A model generated the notes under the pieces. It searched no databases, was not told the origin of the DNA, and saw only the letters and a list, made by a program, of their open reading frames with translations. From Bryobacterales bacterium (GTDB lineage: Bacteria > Acidobacteriota > Terriglobia > Bryobacterales > Bryobacteraceae): a DNA stretch of 45,751 nucleotides. Of this stretch, positions 7,336 through 15,794 are shown one piece after another; the stretch's first letter is position 1; every line of letters starts with the position of its first letter. Location of the stretch: NCBI GenBank assembly GCA_003164035.1, contig PLRS01000061.1:1-45751 (forward strand), in the 5' to 3' direction. Made by a program: the position numbers and the translations under genes.

Positions 7336-7794
7336 TTATACGCGCAGGGCGTCGCCGGAACCGGAACGATGTTCTTTACAAGATTCCGGCAAGAGGGGGA
7401 TAACCCGTTGAAAGACCATGACTTCGGAGAAAGCTACGTTGTTCTTTACAAGCGAGGTGACGCGGTGCCGCCGATCGAGCTGCCGTTGTCGCTGACGGTG
7501 GTGCTCGGCGGCTTCGGGATGGTTGCGCCAGTAGGTCTTCTGATAATCGGCATGTTCGGCGCGCCACTGCTTCCGGCTGTCCAACACCACTTGGGCATAC
7601 ACCGGGTCGGCCTGAATCTTGCGCCGGTGGTAATCGGTCCGGCGGTGCCGCTGGCACTCCGGTTGGCTACAAACACGCTGCTGGAGCCGGTACGGGGATG
7701 GATGAAAACTTCGCTGGCAGTACGGACAGCGATGAAGTGTGGCAAAGCCCAGTGCGCCTGCGCCTTCGACGCTACCAAGCGCCACGGTCCGCAC
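7336..7794 (-). CDS. IS-associated small CxxC zinc-binding-like protein
   Basis: The 152-aa reading has CPYCQRSFHP and CSQPECQRHRR, a likely zinc-binding Cys pair, then a very basic region DYHRRKIQADPVYAQVVLDS and KQWRAEHADYQKTYWRNHPE. Similar small proteins lie beside transposases in acidobacterial genomes (recalled, not searched). It sits 15 bp before the istA fragment on the same strand. The first 22 residues lie opposite another IS remnant, so the true start has probably been lost at a junction. The last 35 codons are altered by the 13-bp repeat described separately. Probably decayed. Confidence 0.5.
   Translation of the reverse strand: MRTVALGSVEGAGALGFATLHRCPYCQRSFHPSPYRLQQRVCSQPECQRHRRTDYHRRKIQADPVYAQVVLDSRKQWRAEHADYQKTYWRNHPEAAEHHRQRQRQLDRRHRVTSLVKNNVAFSEVMVFQRVIPLLPESCKEHRSGSGDALRV
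7370..7452. repeat. 13-bp direct repeat, 70 bp apart
   Basis: TGTTCTTTACAAG occurs at 7370-7382 and again at 7440-7452, exactly 70 bp apart. It falls in the C-terminal codons of the CxxC protein (its LVKNN codons). It looks like a local duplication, or target duplication around a lost 57-bp insert. Confidence 0.7.
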
Positions 7795-7845
7795 TTCGAG
7801 CTAACCTACAAGGCCAACGGCAAAACGGTCAACGTCAAGCTTGGC
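7735..7845 (+). pseudogene. IS accessory ORF fragment (DUF6788-like)
   Basis: The plus strand reads KCGKAQCACAFDATKRHGPH and FELTYKANGKTVNVKL. The pattern 'C..C......HGP...L.Y..NGKT..V' recalls short IS66-linked accessory proteins of the DUF6788 type. Nothing upstream or downstream continues the family, and the opposite strand carries the start of the CxxC protein. The family name is from memory and tentative. Confidence 0.3.
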
Positions 7846-8096
7846 TCCGTCCCCAACGCGAGGTTCTCGCGATTCGTATCGCCGTTTTTCGCCGATCTGT
7901 CGCGTTAGCGGGCTCCTCGCGACCCAAGGGGGGCCCCGGCGCCCTGCATGGCACCCGGCAACCGGCGCTTCCCGGTTCATTCCGCGCTGCCTGAAGGCCA
8001 GTGGCCCTGGCGGGGAGGAAGTTGGACGCGAAACTGCCCGAAATCGCTGCTGGGGACACAAGGCTCCGTCCCGGAACACAGATTCTCGTCGGCGCA

Positions 8097-8288
8097 GTCG
8101 GGATATCGCGGGTGCGCGCCGATGCGCACGCCGCGTTCGACGGCCAGGCGCGCCGTCCGCTCCATAATGGCGTCATCGCCGGCATGTCCGCCGCAGGCGA
8201 TGTTGGCCGAGGTGATGCACTCCATCAAGGCCGCATCGTGGGCGGCATCTTCCAGTTCCCCCATGTCGCAATTCAGATCTACTCGCAT
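8097..8288 (-). pseudogene. pxpA: 5-oxoprolinase subunit A (LamB/YcsF family), N-terminal 64 residues only
   Basis: [40 protein letters not shown] and [12 protein letters not shown] are the unmistakable N-terminus of PxpA, which with PxpB and PxpC opens 5-oxoproline to glutamate. After YPD (near 8097) the homology ends and the frame drifts into unrelated sequence. The normal protein is about 250 aa, so roughly three quarters is missing. The break abuts the IS graveyard, so transposition probably removed the 3' end. No pxpB or pxpC is in the window. Confidence 0.8.
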
Positions 8289-8409
8289 AGTACCGGCTTG
8301 ATATTAACTCGGCGCAATTCGGCCTTACTTCGGATAAGATCCTTGTGTCGGCGCGCGAGTTTGTCGCCGAGCGAGAGACTATACGATTCTCGTCAGGCGG
8401 AGCAGTCAG

Positions 8410-9642
8410 ATGATTCGGGAAATTAAGATCTACCGATACAAAACGCAGTTCGACGGCACCTTCGAGGCGGCCGACGGTTCCAAAACGTACAAAGGCGACG
8501 CGACTACCAGTCTCGACAGCGGCAGCTATAACGGCTTCGTGTTGCACGCGCCGGGAACTCCATTCTCCTATCGGGTGCACCAGCCGCGGCCTAAGTCTCT
8601 GGCCGGTCAGGTTTGCTTTACGCTGGACTTTGACGGCGTCGCCGATCCGTTCAAACTGTCCTACGCCCCTACCTTCACGGTGAGTATCGAGGGAACGGGT
8701 CCGAACACGGATCCATACAAGGAAATGCTGTACGGCGTCGGCCCCGACGCGTACGCGGACGATCCCACCTACATCGACAACGTCAAGGTCGGGCACCTCG
8801 ACCTGATCTCGGGGAAATTCACCGTGGAGCCGGCCGATGGCGGCGCCGAGGTGGAAATCGACCTGAATGTCTTCTGGGCGGCCCAGAGGACTCCCTCCTC
8901 CGCATCGAGTGCAACACCCACGGTGACGATGTATACCTATTACCGGGATTTGCGCACGGGCAGAATATATCCGAACCTGATGGACAAAGTCAGTACCCCG
9001 AACCTGGCGGCCATGGCCGCCGATGCCGCGGCGCAGGCTCAAGATGCGATCCTGTTCCGCCAGGCGATCGATGCGGGGCTGACGATTCTGGCCTTCATGC
9101 AGCTCTCGATTGGGGCAATGGGCGCCATCCGGGCCGCCGGACCCGGACCCGCGCCGCCTTCGGTGGAGGGAAAGCGGTGGGGTGTACGGGCGCCAACCGC
9201 CGGCGAGCTGGGACGCGGGATGGTGGCGAGACTTCGAAGCTTGGGCAAGCGAATCGTAGTCAACATCGGCGGCGAAGGGGAAGTGGCGGACGCGATTAAC
9301 CTCAATATCCAAAGACGCCTGAACCGGCCAATTCCCAACTTCATTCAGGCCGACGCGGCCGATCTTGCCGAGATCTGCGAGCCTCGCTCAGTCGACGAAA
9401 TTGTCAGCAACGCGCTCCCTCCCAGTACCTTAAATTGGAACCGTATCATTCCGGCGGCAGGTAAGGTGTTGAAGCCAGGCGGCCGAATCACGATCAGATT
9501 CCAGGGCGTAGCACGAGACGGAGACGTGATCCTCCCCATGCTGAAGAAAAATGGGTTCAGAGAAATCAATGTGGTGACGCTGCCCGGCGGGAGGCAAGTA
9601 GTCGATACAACCGGAGCGCTGTTCACGGCCATCAAGGGGTAG
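8410..9642 (+). CDS. toxin/effector-like protein with SAM-methyltransferase-like C-terminus
   Basis: A 410-aa protein with CGGAG upstream of ATG 8410. Residues 1-160 look beta-rich and unfamiliar (IREIKIYRYKTQFDGTFEAA). A hydrophobic segment follows at about 215-235 (AGLTILAFMQLSIGAMGAIR), then a Pro/Gly linker. The C-terminal 140 residues show a Rossmann methyltransferase pattern: KRIVVNIGGEGEVADAINLN (glycine motif I), FIQADAADLAEICEP, SVDEIVSNALPPS, then AAGKVLKPGGRITIRFQG. Similar C-terminal modules occur, as I recall, in polymorphic toxins and contractile-injection effectors. No export signal and no obvious immunity gene downstream. Secretion and target are unknown; it could instead be an ordinary fused methyltransferase. 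Confidence 0.5.
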   Translation: MIREIKIYRYKTQFDGTFEAADGSKTYKGDATTSLDSGSYNGFVLHAPGTPFSYRVHQPRPKSLAGQVCFTLDFDGVADPFKLSYAPTFTVSIEGTGPNTDPYKEMLYGVGPDAYADDPTYIDNVKVGHLDLISGKFTVEPADGGAEVEIDLNVFWAAQRTPSSASSATPTVTMYTYYRDLRTGRIYPNLMDKVSTPNLAAMAADAAAQAQDAILFRQAIDAGLTILAFMQLSIGAMGAIRAAGPGPAPPSVEGKRWGVRAPTAGELGRGMVARLRSLGKRIVVNIGGEGEVADAINLNIQRRLNRPIPNFIQADAADLAEICEPRSVDEIVSNALPPSTLNWNRIIPAAGKVLKPGGRITIRFQGVARDGDVILPMLKKNGFREINVVTLPGGRQVVDTTGALFTAIKG

Positions 9643-9816
9643 TGCTCGGTTTCGCAATTACGGTCACACATTCTGCACCCGCTCCCTGAAGACGCTCTCC
9701 AGGCTGCTGATTTCGACGCCGGGCGCCGATAGCCTGGTCTTCGGGCCTCCGCGTGCTCTTGAAGTGGACGCAAGTAGACTTTTGCTTGTACAGCGAAGAA
9801 TAGCCGGAGGTGCGAT

Positions 9817-10278
9817 ATGTCGAAAACAGCAGTTGGATTGTTTGAGCAGCCGGGTGTGGTCGACCAGGTCGTCCGCGATCTCGATGCCAGTGCGTTCCCT
9901 CGGGACAAGATCCGCATTATCGGTGAGCCCCGTGGAATGGAGGGCGACGGAGTGACGAGTACTCCCCGTATCGACTTCGAAGTGAGTTTCAACCGGGAAC
10001 TCACGGCAATCGGGGCAAGCGCTCGCGAAGCGGATGCTTACGTACAAGGAGTTCGTCGCGGCGGCGTCCTGGTATTGGCGACAGGATCGAATGAACAGGT
10101 GGAGACCGCGGCAACGATCATGAATCGACACGACGCAATGGAACTCGCAGAGCTAACCGGCAGTCGACCGGAAACTCTCAGTGTGCCCCGCGAAAACATG
10201 ACTCCGATGCTCGATGGCTCGCCCCAGGCTGGGCGGATCCGCCAACCGGGCGGCGGCGCCCGCATGTTTGTTTGGTAG
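9817..10278 (+). CDS. YflT-like general stress protein
   Basis: A 153-aa soluble protein with a strong GGAGG 6-7 bp before the ATG. The N-terminus, KTAVGLFEQPGVVDQVVRDL then SAFPRDKIRIIGE, follows the YflT/heat-induced stress domain pattern (VgvF.....A..Av..L...G...d.I.ii). A second half, GASAREADAYVQGVRRGGVL with VLATGSNEQVETAATIMNR, repeats the ferredoxin-like fold typical of acidobacterial relatives. The C-terminal 40 residues are Pro/Gly-rich and disordered. The role of this family is poorly known. It stands alone, with about 170 bp upstream free of genes. Confidence 0.6.
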   Translation: MSKTAVGLFEQPGVVDQVVRDLDASAFPRDKIRIIGEPRGMEGDGVTSTPRIDFEVSFNRELTAIGASAREADAYVQGVRRGGVLVLATGSNEQVETAATIMNRHDAMELAELTGSRPETLSVPRENMTPMLDGSPQAGRIRQPGGGARMFVW

Positions 10279-10394
10279 CTCGCGCGAAAATGCATCTACG
10301 AAACCGGCGCCCGGAATTCTGATGCGGCGTTTGCACTCGCAGCGGCAACTTCTGCACTTGGCGTCTGTCAGGAAATAACCATTCCAATTGGCAG

Positions 10395-10481
10395 CAACCG
10401 CTCCTTGACAGTCGCGGCTCCGACCTGCGGCTCTACGGACGTAGTGCTTGAGTCCGAGCCGCGACCGCGAGGGGGCGGTTG
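10395..10481. repeat. palindromic intergenic repeat (two inverted 28-nt arms)
   Basis: Arms at 10395-10422 and 10454-10481 are inverted copies matching at 22 of 28 positions, with GTCGCGGCTC against GAGCCGCGAC as the core. The same unit recurs at 24438-24465. The rest of the gap 10279-10555 holds no gene I can support. Confidence 0.7.
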
Positions 10482-10555
10482 CCGAAGATTGGAACAGTTA
10501 TTCCCTGACGGGTACCAGGTGAGAATTTCGGCTGTGGAACTGCACTTGTTCTTCG

Positions 10556-10899
10556 ATGGCTCGTAATGCTAAGGAGTTGCGCGGCGAAGCCAAAGCGGAA
10601 CCCTCTTCGGCCATTGGCGAGCGCGTCTTCCAGGCCCGCGCCGTGCAGCAAACCCGCGGCGGCACCAACGCCCGCATGCCCACCCGCTCCATCCGCAAAC
10701 ACTGGCGCTCTGGACGATTCCGGCGAACGCACCCTGGAACTGGCCGTCCGCCGCATGTTCCCTCTCCGCCCGCGCCCACGACCGCATCCTCAAAGTAGCC
10801 CGCACCATAGCCGATATCGCCGGCTCCGAATTGATCGCCGCCAAGCACCTGGCCGAAGCCATCCAGTATCGGAGTTTGGATAGGAATTACTGGAACTGA
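10556..10899 (+). pseudogene. comM: Mg-chelatase-like ComM/YifB C-terminal remnant, multiply frameshifted
   Basis: Three successive frames together spell the end of ComM. First [20 protein letters not shown] and RARAVQ-like [17 protein letters not shown]. Then, shifted, [20 protein letters not shown]. Then, shifted again, [20 protein letters not shown] and [20 protein letters not shown] with a TGA at 10897-10899. ComM is an AAA+ ATPase that drives branch migration in natural transformation (about 510 aa). Only roughly the last 115 residues remain, with no ATPase core. The gene is dead here; an intact copy may lie elsewhere in the genome. Confidence 0.85.
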
Positions 10900-11028
10900 G
10901 GCGGTGGGCCATGGCCCCGGGCGGATGACCGGGGCAGGCGCCGACCTCCGATTCCTAGCTTGATCATCCTGCCGGCCAACGGCCACCGGACAGATCTCTC
11001 AGACCAAGCGGTCACCCGCCGTGCGCCC

Positions 11029-11961
11029 ATGGTACGATTGCTAACGATCGTGTGGACTAGACTTCGTCTGATTCTCCTCGCGTCTCTACCCCTGGTCAGC
11101 GGGCCGGTCGCGTCCGCGACGGACGTATTCGCGCACTCGGTCTATCGAGACGAGGCGTGGCTGCTAGACGCGCTGGACAATACTTTCTGGCTCGCGGACG
11201 GCGCGCCGTCGGACCGTCAGATCTATATCCTTGGCCCGGTGTCCTGCGCGGAGTGCCGGGAACTGTATGCGCGAACCCGGCGGTTGCCGCAACAGGTGCA
11301 ACTACGCTGGGTTCCGCTGGCGCCGGGCGACGACGCACCCGGCACGAACGCGGTTTGCGAGGCCGCTACGGTGGCCGACTCGGAAGCGCTTGAGCACATC
11401 TTCGGCGCTTCGGCGAACTCGCCGGCTTGTTCCACGCCGGTCGCGCGGGACAACGCCGTGCGCTGGAACCGCGGCATCCTGGGCACAATCGAAGGAGTAC
11501 TCGCACGGCTCAATGCACAGGGTGATTCCATTGCGTATCCCTGTCTGGTGTGGTTGTCGCCCGCTGGCGTCCATGTACAGGTGCGCCCCATGCAACTCGA
11601 CGCCATTCTCGCATCGGTCGCATCCCGTCCGGAACAGGCAGCGTCGACGGCGCTTGCGCGCGAAACGCTGGTTCGGGAAACGCGCACCGAGGGGGCCCCC
11701 CGAGGCGATTACTTCGCGCGCGAAAACGGCGTGACATTGTTCGCTCTGCCGAGCGTCTTTTCGCCGCGAATATTGGTCCTGGACCAGGATTTCGGCTGTC
11801 AAGCGCGGAGCCGGACAATCGTCGGCAACGAGGCCTGGATCGAACTGAAGTGTCTGTCCGGTCCGGCGACCCAAATCCTGTTTGGGCGGGAATCGCAATT
11901 GTTCCGGGTGTCGGCTGGCAAGCGCTTTCTCTACCACGTGCTGGAGGGGCCGCAGAAATGA
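11029..11961 (+). CDS. exported thioredoxin-fold protein with CxxC (DsbC/G-like)
   Basis: A 310-aa protein. The start MVRLLTIVWTRLRLILLASL gives an N-terminal signal peptide ending near PVASA. An in-frame ATG at 10960 would place 23 non-hydrophobic residues in front, so 11029 is preferred. RQIYILGPVSCAECRELYAR carries Cys73-Ala-Glu-Cys76 after a beta strand, a thioredoxin-type active site, and RWVPLAPG follows as in DsbC/DsbG-like proteins. The C-terminal third (FGCQARSRTIVGNEAWIELK) is unfamiliar. The stop overlaps the start of the NHL protein by 4 bp (ATGA), so the two are translated together. The substrate is unknown; the partner has several Cys residues that could be clients. Confidence 0.6.
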   Translation: MVRLLTIVWTRLRLILLASLPLVSGPVASATDVFAHSVYRDEAWLLDALDNTFWLADGAPSDRQIYILGPVSCAECRELYARTRRLPQQVQLRWVPLAPGDDAPGTNAVCEAATVADSEALEHIFGASANSPACSTPVARDNAVRWNRGILGTIEGVLARLNAQGDSIAYPCLVWLSPAGVHVQVRPMQLDAILASVASRPEQAASTALARETLVRETRTEGAPRGDYFARENGVTLFALPSVFSPRILVLDQDFGCQARSRTIVGNEAWIELKCLSGPATQILFGRESQLFRVSAGKRFLYHVLEGPQK

Positions 11962-14015
11962 CAAAGCGCGGATACCGTTGGCCCGCTCCGGCTGGAATGG
12001 GCGCACTGATCGCCGGACTTTGGTTCAGCGCGAGTGCGCTGAACGCTCAGAGATACATGGTGGAGACCGTCGCCGGCGCCGCGGACCAGGATCACGCGCT
12101 GGGAGACGGCGCCCCGGCGGTGAGCGAGGTATTAGCGCCGTACGGGCTGACGGTGGACCCCACTGGCACATTGTACATAGCCGACCGCGACCACAATCGC
12201 ATCCGCAAGGTCGGCGTCGACGGCAGCATCTCCACGCTGGCGGGCGTGCGCGGGGATCCCAGAAGCATGGGTTTCGATAACGGCGGCGGCTATTCCGGCG
12301 ACGGTGGTCCGGCCGGAACGGCGCGGCTGAACCGGCCGATCGGGCTGGCCCTGGATCGGCAGGGTAACCTCTATATTGCCGATAGCGACAACAATTGCAT
12401 TCGCAGGGTTACGCCGCAAGGCATCATCTCCACCGTTGCGGGCCAGCAATCGTCTGGGTTTGGGGGCGACGGCGGCCCGGCCACCCAGGCGCGCATGGCC
12501 GGGCCAGAAGGCGTTGCCGTCGATGGCGCAGGCAATCTTTTCATTGCGGACACCCGCAACCGCCGGGTCCGTAAAGTCACCCCGGACGGCCGGATCTCGA
12601 CGGTCGCTGGCAGGGGTTGCGACGTCCGCTCGGCCATCCGGTCCGCGGAATTGGCCCAGGCTTGTGTTGAACCCAACGGCATCGCCGTCGGTGCGGACGG
12701 ACATCTATATGTCGCCGAACGGGATCCGGGACGCATCAGCCGCATCTCCGCGGCCGGTGTGGTCACCCCCATTGCCGGTGCGGGTGACCGAGGTATGGCT
12801 GGCGACGGTGTCCCCGCCCTGCAGGCGAAGCTCGACCGGCCCACCAACGTCGCGGCCGATGCCGACGGCAACGTATTCATCCTGGAAGCTCGCGGTTTGC
12901 GCATGGTGCGGTCAGACGGGGTAATCACAACCATCGCTCCGGTAACGCCTGTCACGCCCGCAGGCACCGGTGTAACTTATACAGGGCTCGCTACGGCTCC
13001 GTCAGGACGCCTTTACGCCGCCGACCGGTGGCCCACCGGCACCGGACGCGTCCGCCGGTTGACGCCGGCCGGCGCACGCGGCCAAACGCTCGCAACCGCC
13101 GCCGAGTTGGGCGTCACCGCGGAGTCGCTTCGCATTCGCGCCCTGGTGGCGATGGAGACCAACCTAAGGAAGTATCGTGATGTGCTCTTCAATGCCTCTA
13201 ACTGGGCCGAGTTTCGCGGCCAGGACGAGAATCTCCGCCGGCTGACGCCCCGCGCGCGTTTTCATCGCGAGGCGATCGGCAAGGCCGCCGAACTGGCGCT
13301 TCTCTTTGACGGGTGGGATGATCGGCCCCCGCCTAGGATCTCTCCCGAAAAGCGCGTTTTGCCTGGGAACGGCCTGAGGGATGCGGATTGGGTTGAGCAC
13401 CTCTTGCAAGCCCACCACACCTTCAGCCTGGACGGCTCCGCAATGGATGGCGGCAGGCGGGCCTGGATACTGGAGGCTACTCCAGCCGACCAGACCGACG
13501 AACGCGGCCTGTCACCAACCGAGCGCTGCGTCGCTGGATTACGTGCCACCCTCTGGATCGATTCCGGAACGGCCTTTCCCATCCGCGCCGATATGACGGT
13601 CGTCCGCCCGGGGAAGTGCAGTGTACCTGGCACCCCCAACAGCGTCCACGATTCGCCGGGTACCACGGAGCAGGCGCACTTTCAACTCGTGCGCGCCAAG
13701 GATCAGTGCGGAACCGACGACCGGGAGATCTGGCTTCTCGATCAATCCGAGACAATAGGCAGAATCGGTGTGCAGGAGTATCGGCATTTTTGGGGTTGGC
13801 CGATCGCCGAACGCTCCTGGCTCCTTGGGCCATCTTACGCGGGCGGCATCGTCAGGGTCATGACCGTCCTAAGGGACCCACGCATTTACTTCACCAGTTC
13901 CTGCATTGCGTACACGGGCGCCGAGGCGCCCCGGCTGGTCGAATCGGTTGACAGCACGATCACGTTCAGCCTGCCCGATGCGAACCCTCGTGAACCCGGG
14001 CCGCCTTCGCATTGA
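11958..14015 (+). CDS. exported NHL-repeat six-bladed propeller protein
   Basis: A 685-aa protein starting at the ATG that overlaps the upstream stop. It has a signal peptide ending SALNA (about residue 30). About six NHL repeats follow: GLTVDPTGTLYIADRDHNRI, GLALDRQGNLYIADSDNNCI, GVAVDGAGNLFIADTRNRRV, GIAVGADGHLYVAERDPGRI, NVAADADGNVFILEARGL and a weaker last blade (ATAPSGRLYAADRW). This predicts a closed propeller in about residues 40-390. The C-terminal 300 residues are unfamiliar and contain several Cys (ERCVAGL, GKCSVPG, DQCGTDD, SSCIAYTG), probably disulfide-bonded. Such propellers bind proteins or ligands in the periplasm or outside. Pairing with a CxxC thiol protein suggests the two act together. 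Confidence 0.7.
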   Translation: MTKRGYRWPAPAGMGALIAGLWFSASALNAQRYMVETVAGAADQDHALGDGAPAVSEVLAPYGLTVDPTGTLYIADRDHNRIRKVGVDGSISTLAGVRGDPRSMGFDNGGGYSGDGGPAGTARLNRPIGLALDRQGNLYIADSDNNCIRRVTPQGIISTVAGQQSSGFGGDGGPATQARMAGPEGVAVDGAGNLFIADTRNRRVRKVTPDGRISTVAGRGCDVRSAIRSAELAQACVEPNGIAVGADGHLYVAERDPGRISRISAAGVVTPIAGAGDRGMAGDGVPALQAKLDRPTNVAADADGNVFILEARGLRMVRSDGVITTIAPVTPVTPAGTGVTYTGLATAPSGRLYAADRWPTGTGRVRRLTPAGARGQTLATAAELGVTAESLRIRALVAMETNLRKYRDVLFNASNWAEFRGQDENLRRLTPRARFHREAIGKAAELALLFDGWDDRPPPRISPEKRVLPGNGLRDADWVEHLLQAHHTFSLDGSAMDGGRRAWILEATPADQTDERGLSPTERCVAGLRATLWIDSGTAFPIRADMTVVRPGKCSVPGTPNSVHDSPGTTEQAHFQLVRAKDQCGTDDREIWLLDQSETIGRIGVQEYRHFWGWPIAERSWLLGPSYAGGIVRVMTVLRDPRIYFTSSCIAYTGAEAPRLVESVDSTITFSLPDANPREPGPPSH

Positions 14016-14048
14016 TGCCGTACCAAGCTCCAAGGAGGATCCGGCGGA

Positions 14049-14414
14049 CTAACAAGCGAGTAGCGCCTCAATCTTCTGCATCAATCTTTGATAGGCCACT
14101 GGCTTCGTCTCATAAGCGTCGAAACCGGCCGCTTGCGCTTTGCGAACATCCTCGGGGAATGTGCGGGCTGTCAGCGCGACCAGCCGGACACGCGCCGTTT
14201 TCCGGCCCACTCTGATCTGCCGGGCAGCCTCCCAACCATCCATTTTCGGAAGACCGAGATCCATGACGATCAGGTCGGGTATGTGCACCTGCGCCGCTGC
14301 CACACCGGCCGCTCCATCCACGGCTTGGAGAACGACATGGCCTCTCCGGCGCAGGAATCTCGTCACCAGTTCGAGGTTGGCTTCGTCGTCTTCGACAACC
14401 AGGATCAGTGCCAT
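14049..14414 (-). CDS. single-domain response regulator (CheY-like)
   Basis: A 121-aa receiver domain only. It shows the acidic pocket VVEDDEANLEL (Asp9, Asp10), phosphoacceptor Asp52 in LIVMDLGLPKMDG, Thr82 in LVALTART and Lys104 in YETKPV. There is no output domain, so it acts through protein contacts or as a phosphorelay step. Its start lies inside the end of the histidine kinase gene (10-bp overlap), so the two are translationally coupled and are a likely cognate pair. Confidence 0.9.
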   Translation of the reverse strand: MALILVVEDDEANLELVTRFLRRRGHVVLQAVDGAAGVAAAQVHIPDLIVMDLGLPKMDGWEAARQIRVGRKTARVRLVALTARTFPEDVRKAQAAGFDAYETKPVAYQRLMQKIEALLAC

Positions 14415-15649
14415 ACAGGACTCGCTGCCAAATCGGGCTTTGTACGAAGATCCGGTTCGCCGTCGCCCATCGGGATTTGAAGTGTGAATGTGGAACCTTG
14501 CCCCGGCGCGCTCTCCACAGTGATGTCGCCGCCCATCAACCGGGTCAGCTTCCGGCTGATGGCTAAGCCGAGCCCGCTACCACCGTATTTCCGCTCGCTG
14601 GATGTCTCCAATTGTGTAAAGTGGCAAAAAAGTTTGCTCATGTCCTCAGCCCTAATACCGATGCCAGTGTCGACGATCCGTATCGTATACCAGCGCTTCG
14701 AACCGGTTTCGGAGTGTGCCTCCACCAGCACGCGTCCGTCCTCGGTGAATTTGCACGCATTCCCTACAAGGTTGAAAAGGCACTGTCCGATGCGCAATCT
14801 GTCTCCGCGCAGGGTGGCCGGCTGGCACGACACCCGCACCTCCACGCGATTCTTGGCGGCAAGCGATTCGAGACTTGCGGCGACCTCTTCCACCAGCGCC
14901 GCGATATCGAAGCTATCCCGCTGCAGTTCGACTTTGCCGGCCTCGATCTTCGAGAAGTCCATCACGTCGCTGACAAGCGCCAGAAGGTGATTGCCGGCCC
15001 GCCGGATTTTCTGAAGGTCTGTGTCCCAGCTACGAACTCCCGAATCCGGCATCTCGAGCTGTATCAGCTCGGCGAATCCGAGGATGGCATTGAGCGGAGT
15101 CCGCAATTCATGGCTCATCGTGGCCAGGAACATGCTCTTGGCGCGGTTTGCGGCTTCGGCGAGTTCCCGGGCCTGAATCAACTCTTCCTCGTAGCGTTTT
15201 TGCTCGGTAATCTCTTCCGCAATGCCGACGATTCGAATCAGTTCGCCGGTTTGGTCGAGAACAGGAAAGGACTGGCTTCGGATCCACTTCTCCGCGCCGT
15301 CGGCTGTTCGTATCCGATATTCGAATTTAACGGCCTCTCCCTTCGCTCGATTGGCGGCCAACAGACGAATACGCTCCGCGTCATCCGGATGGATCGTTTC
15401 TTGCCACGCCGCCGCGTTCCCGTAGAGTTTGTCGCGGCTGGTGCCCCAAATCTGCTCATACGCGGGGCTCACGTACAGCGTTCGGTCGCCTGCTGGGGTC
15501 AACACAAAGAACACTTCACGAATATTCTCCGCCAGTTGGCGGAACTTTTCTTCACTTTCCCGGGACGCCTTCTCCGCTTGCTTGCGTTCGGTGATATCGC
15601 GAACGATCCCTATCGCGTGCCATTCGCCGCTCAGCATGATCGCGGACAA
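14405..15649 (-). CDS. PAS-sensor histidine kinase, 5'-truncated within its first PAS domain
   Basis: A 414-aa reading from TTG 15649 (numbering from there). Residues 1-27 are the C-terminal end of a PAS/PAC domain (IGIVRDITERKQ). A complete second PAS-PAC spans about 30-150 (DRTLYVSPAYEQIW to RIVGIAEEITEQKR). HisKA has His180 in FLATMSHELRTPLNAILGF. The HATPase has LVGNACKFTEDG, IVDTGIGI and GGSGLGLAISRKL. Upstream, two pieces of the first PAS lie in different frames: KTAEKSETRYRNL (minus strand near 15735-15770) and RTVEILARRKNGHEIHIDLS (just before the start). The middle of that domain, about 60 residues, is gone and a TGA blocks the frame. The catalytic half may still be made. Confidence 0.8.
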   Translation of the reverse strand: MSAIMLSGEWHAIGIVRDITERKQAEKASRESEEKFRQLAENIREVFFVLTPAGDRTLYVSPAYEQIWGTSRDKLYGNAAAWQETIHPDDAERIRLLAANRAKGEAVKFEYRIRTADGAEKWIRSQSFPVLDQTGELIRIVGIAEEITEQKRYEEELIQARELAEAANRAKSMFLATMSHELRTPLNAILGFAELIQLEMPDSGVRSWDTDLQKIRRAGNHLLALVSDVMDFSKIEAGKVELQRDSFDIAALVEEVAASLESLAAKNRVEVRVSCQPATLRGDRLRIGQCLFNLVGNACKFTEDGRVLVEAHSETGSKRWYTIRIVDTGIGIRAEDMSKLFCHFTQLETSSERKYGGSGLGLAISRKLTRLMGGDITVESAPGQGSTFTLQIPMGDGEPDLRTKPDLAASPVWH

Positions 15650-15794
15650 CGAGAGATCGATGTGTATCTCGTGGCCATTCTTCCGTCGGGCCAGTATTTC
15701 AACGGTCCTGCCGGGAGGTTCCGGTAGCGGGTCTCACTCTTCTCGGCGGTTTTGAGCCGAGCCCCTCAAAGTCTGGATGCGGTCGTGGCTGCTC

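Noticed and set aside
7369-7908. 179-aa plus-strand frame across the IS region
   Set aside because: Most of it is antisense to the CxxC protein; only the short stretch near 7735-7845 resembles a protein family, and that only as a fragment.
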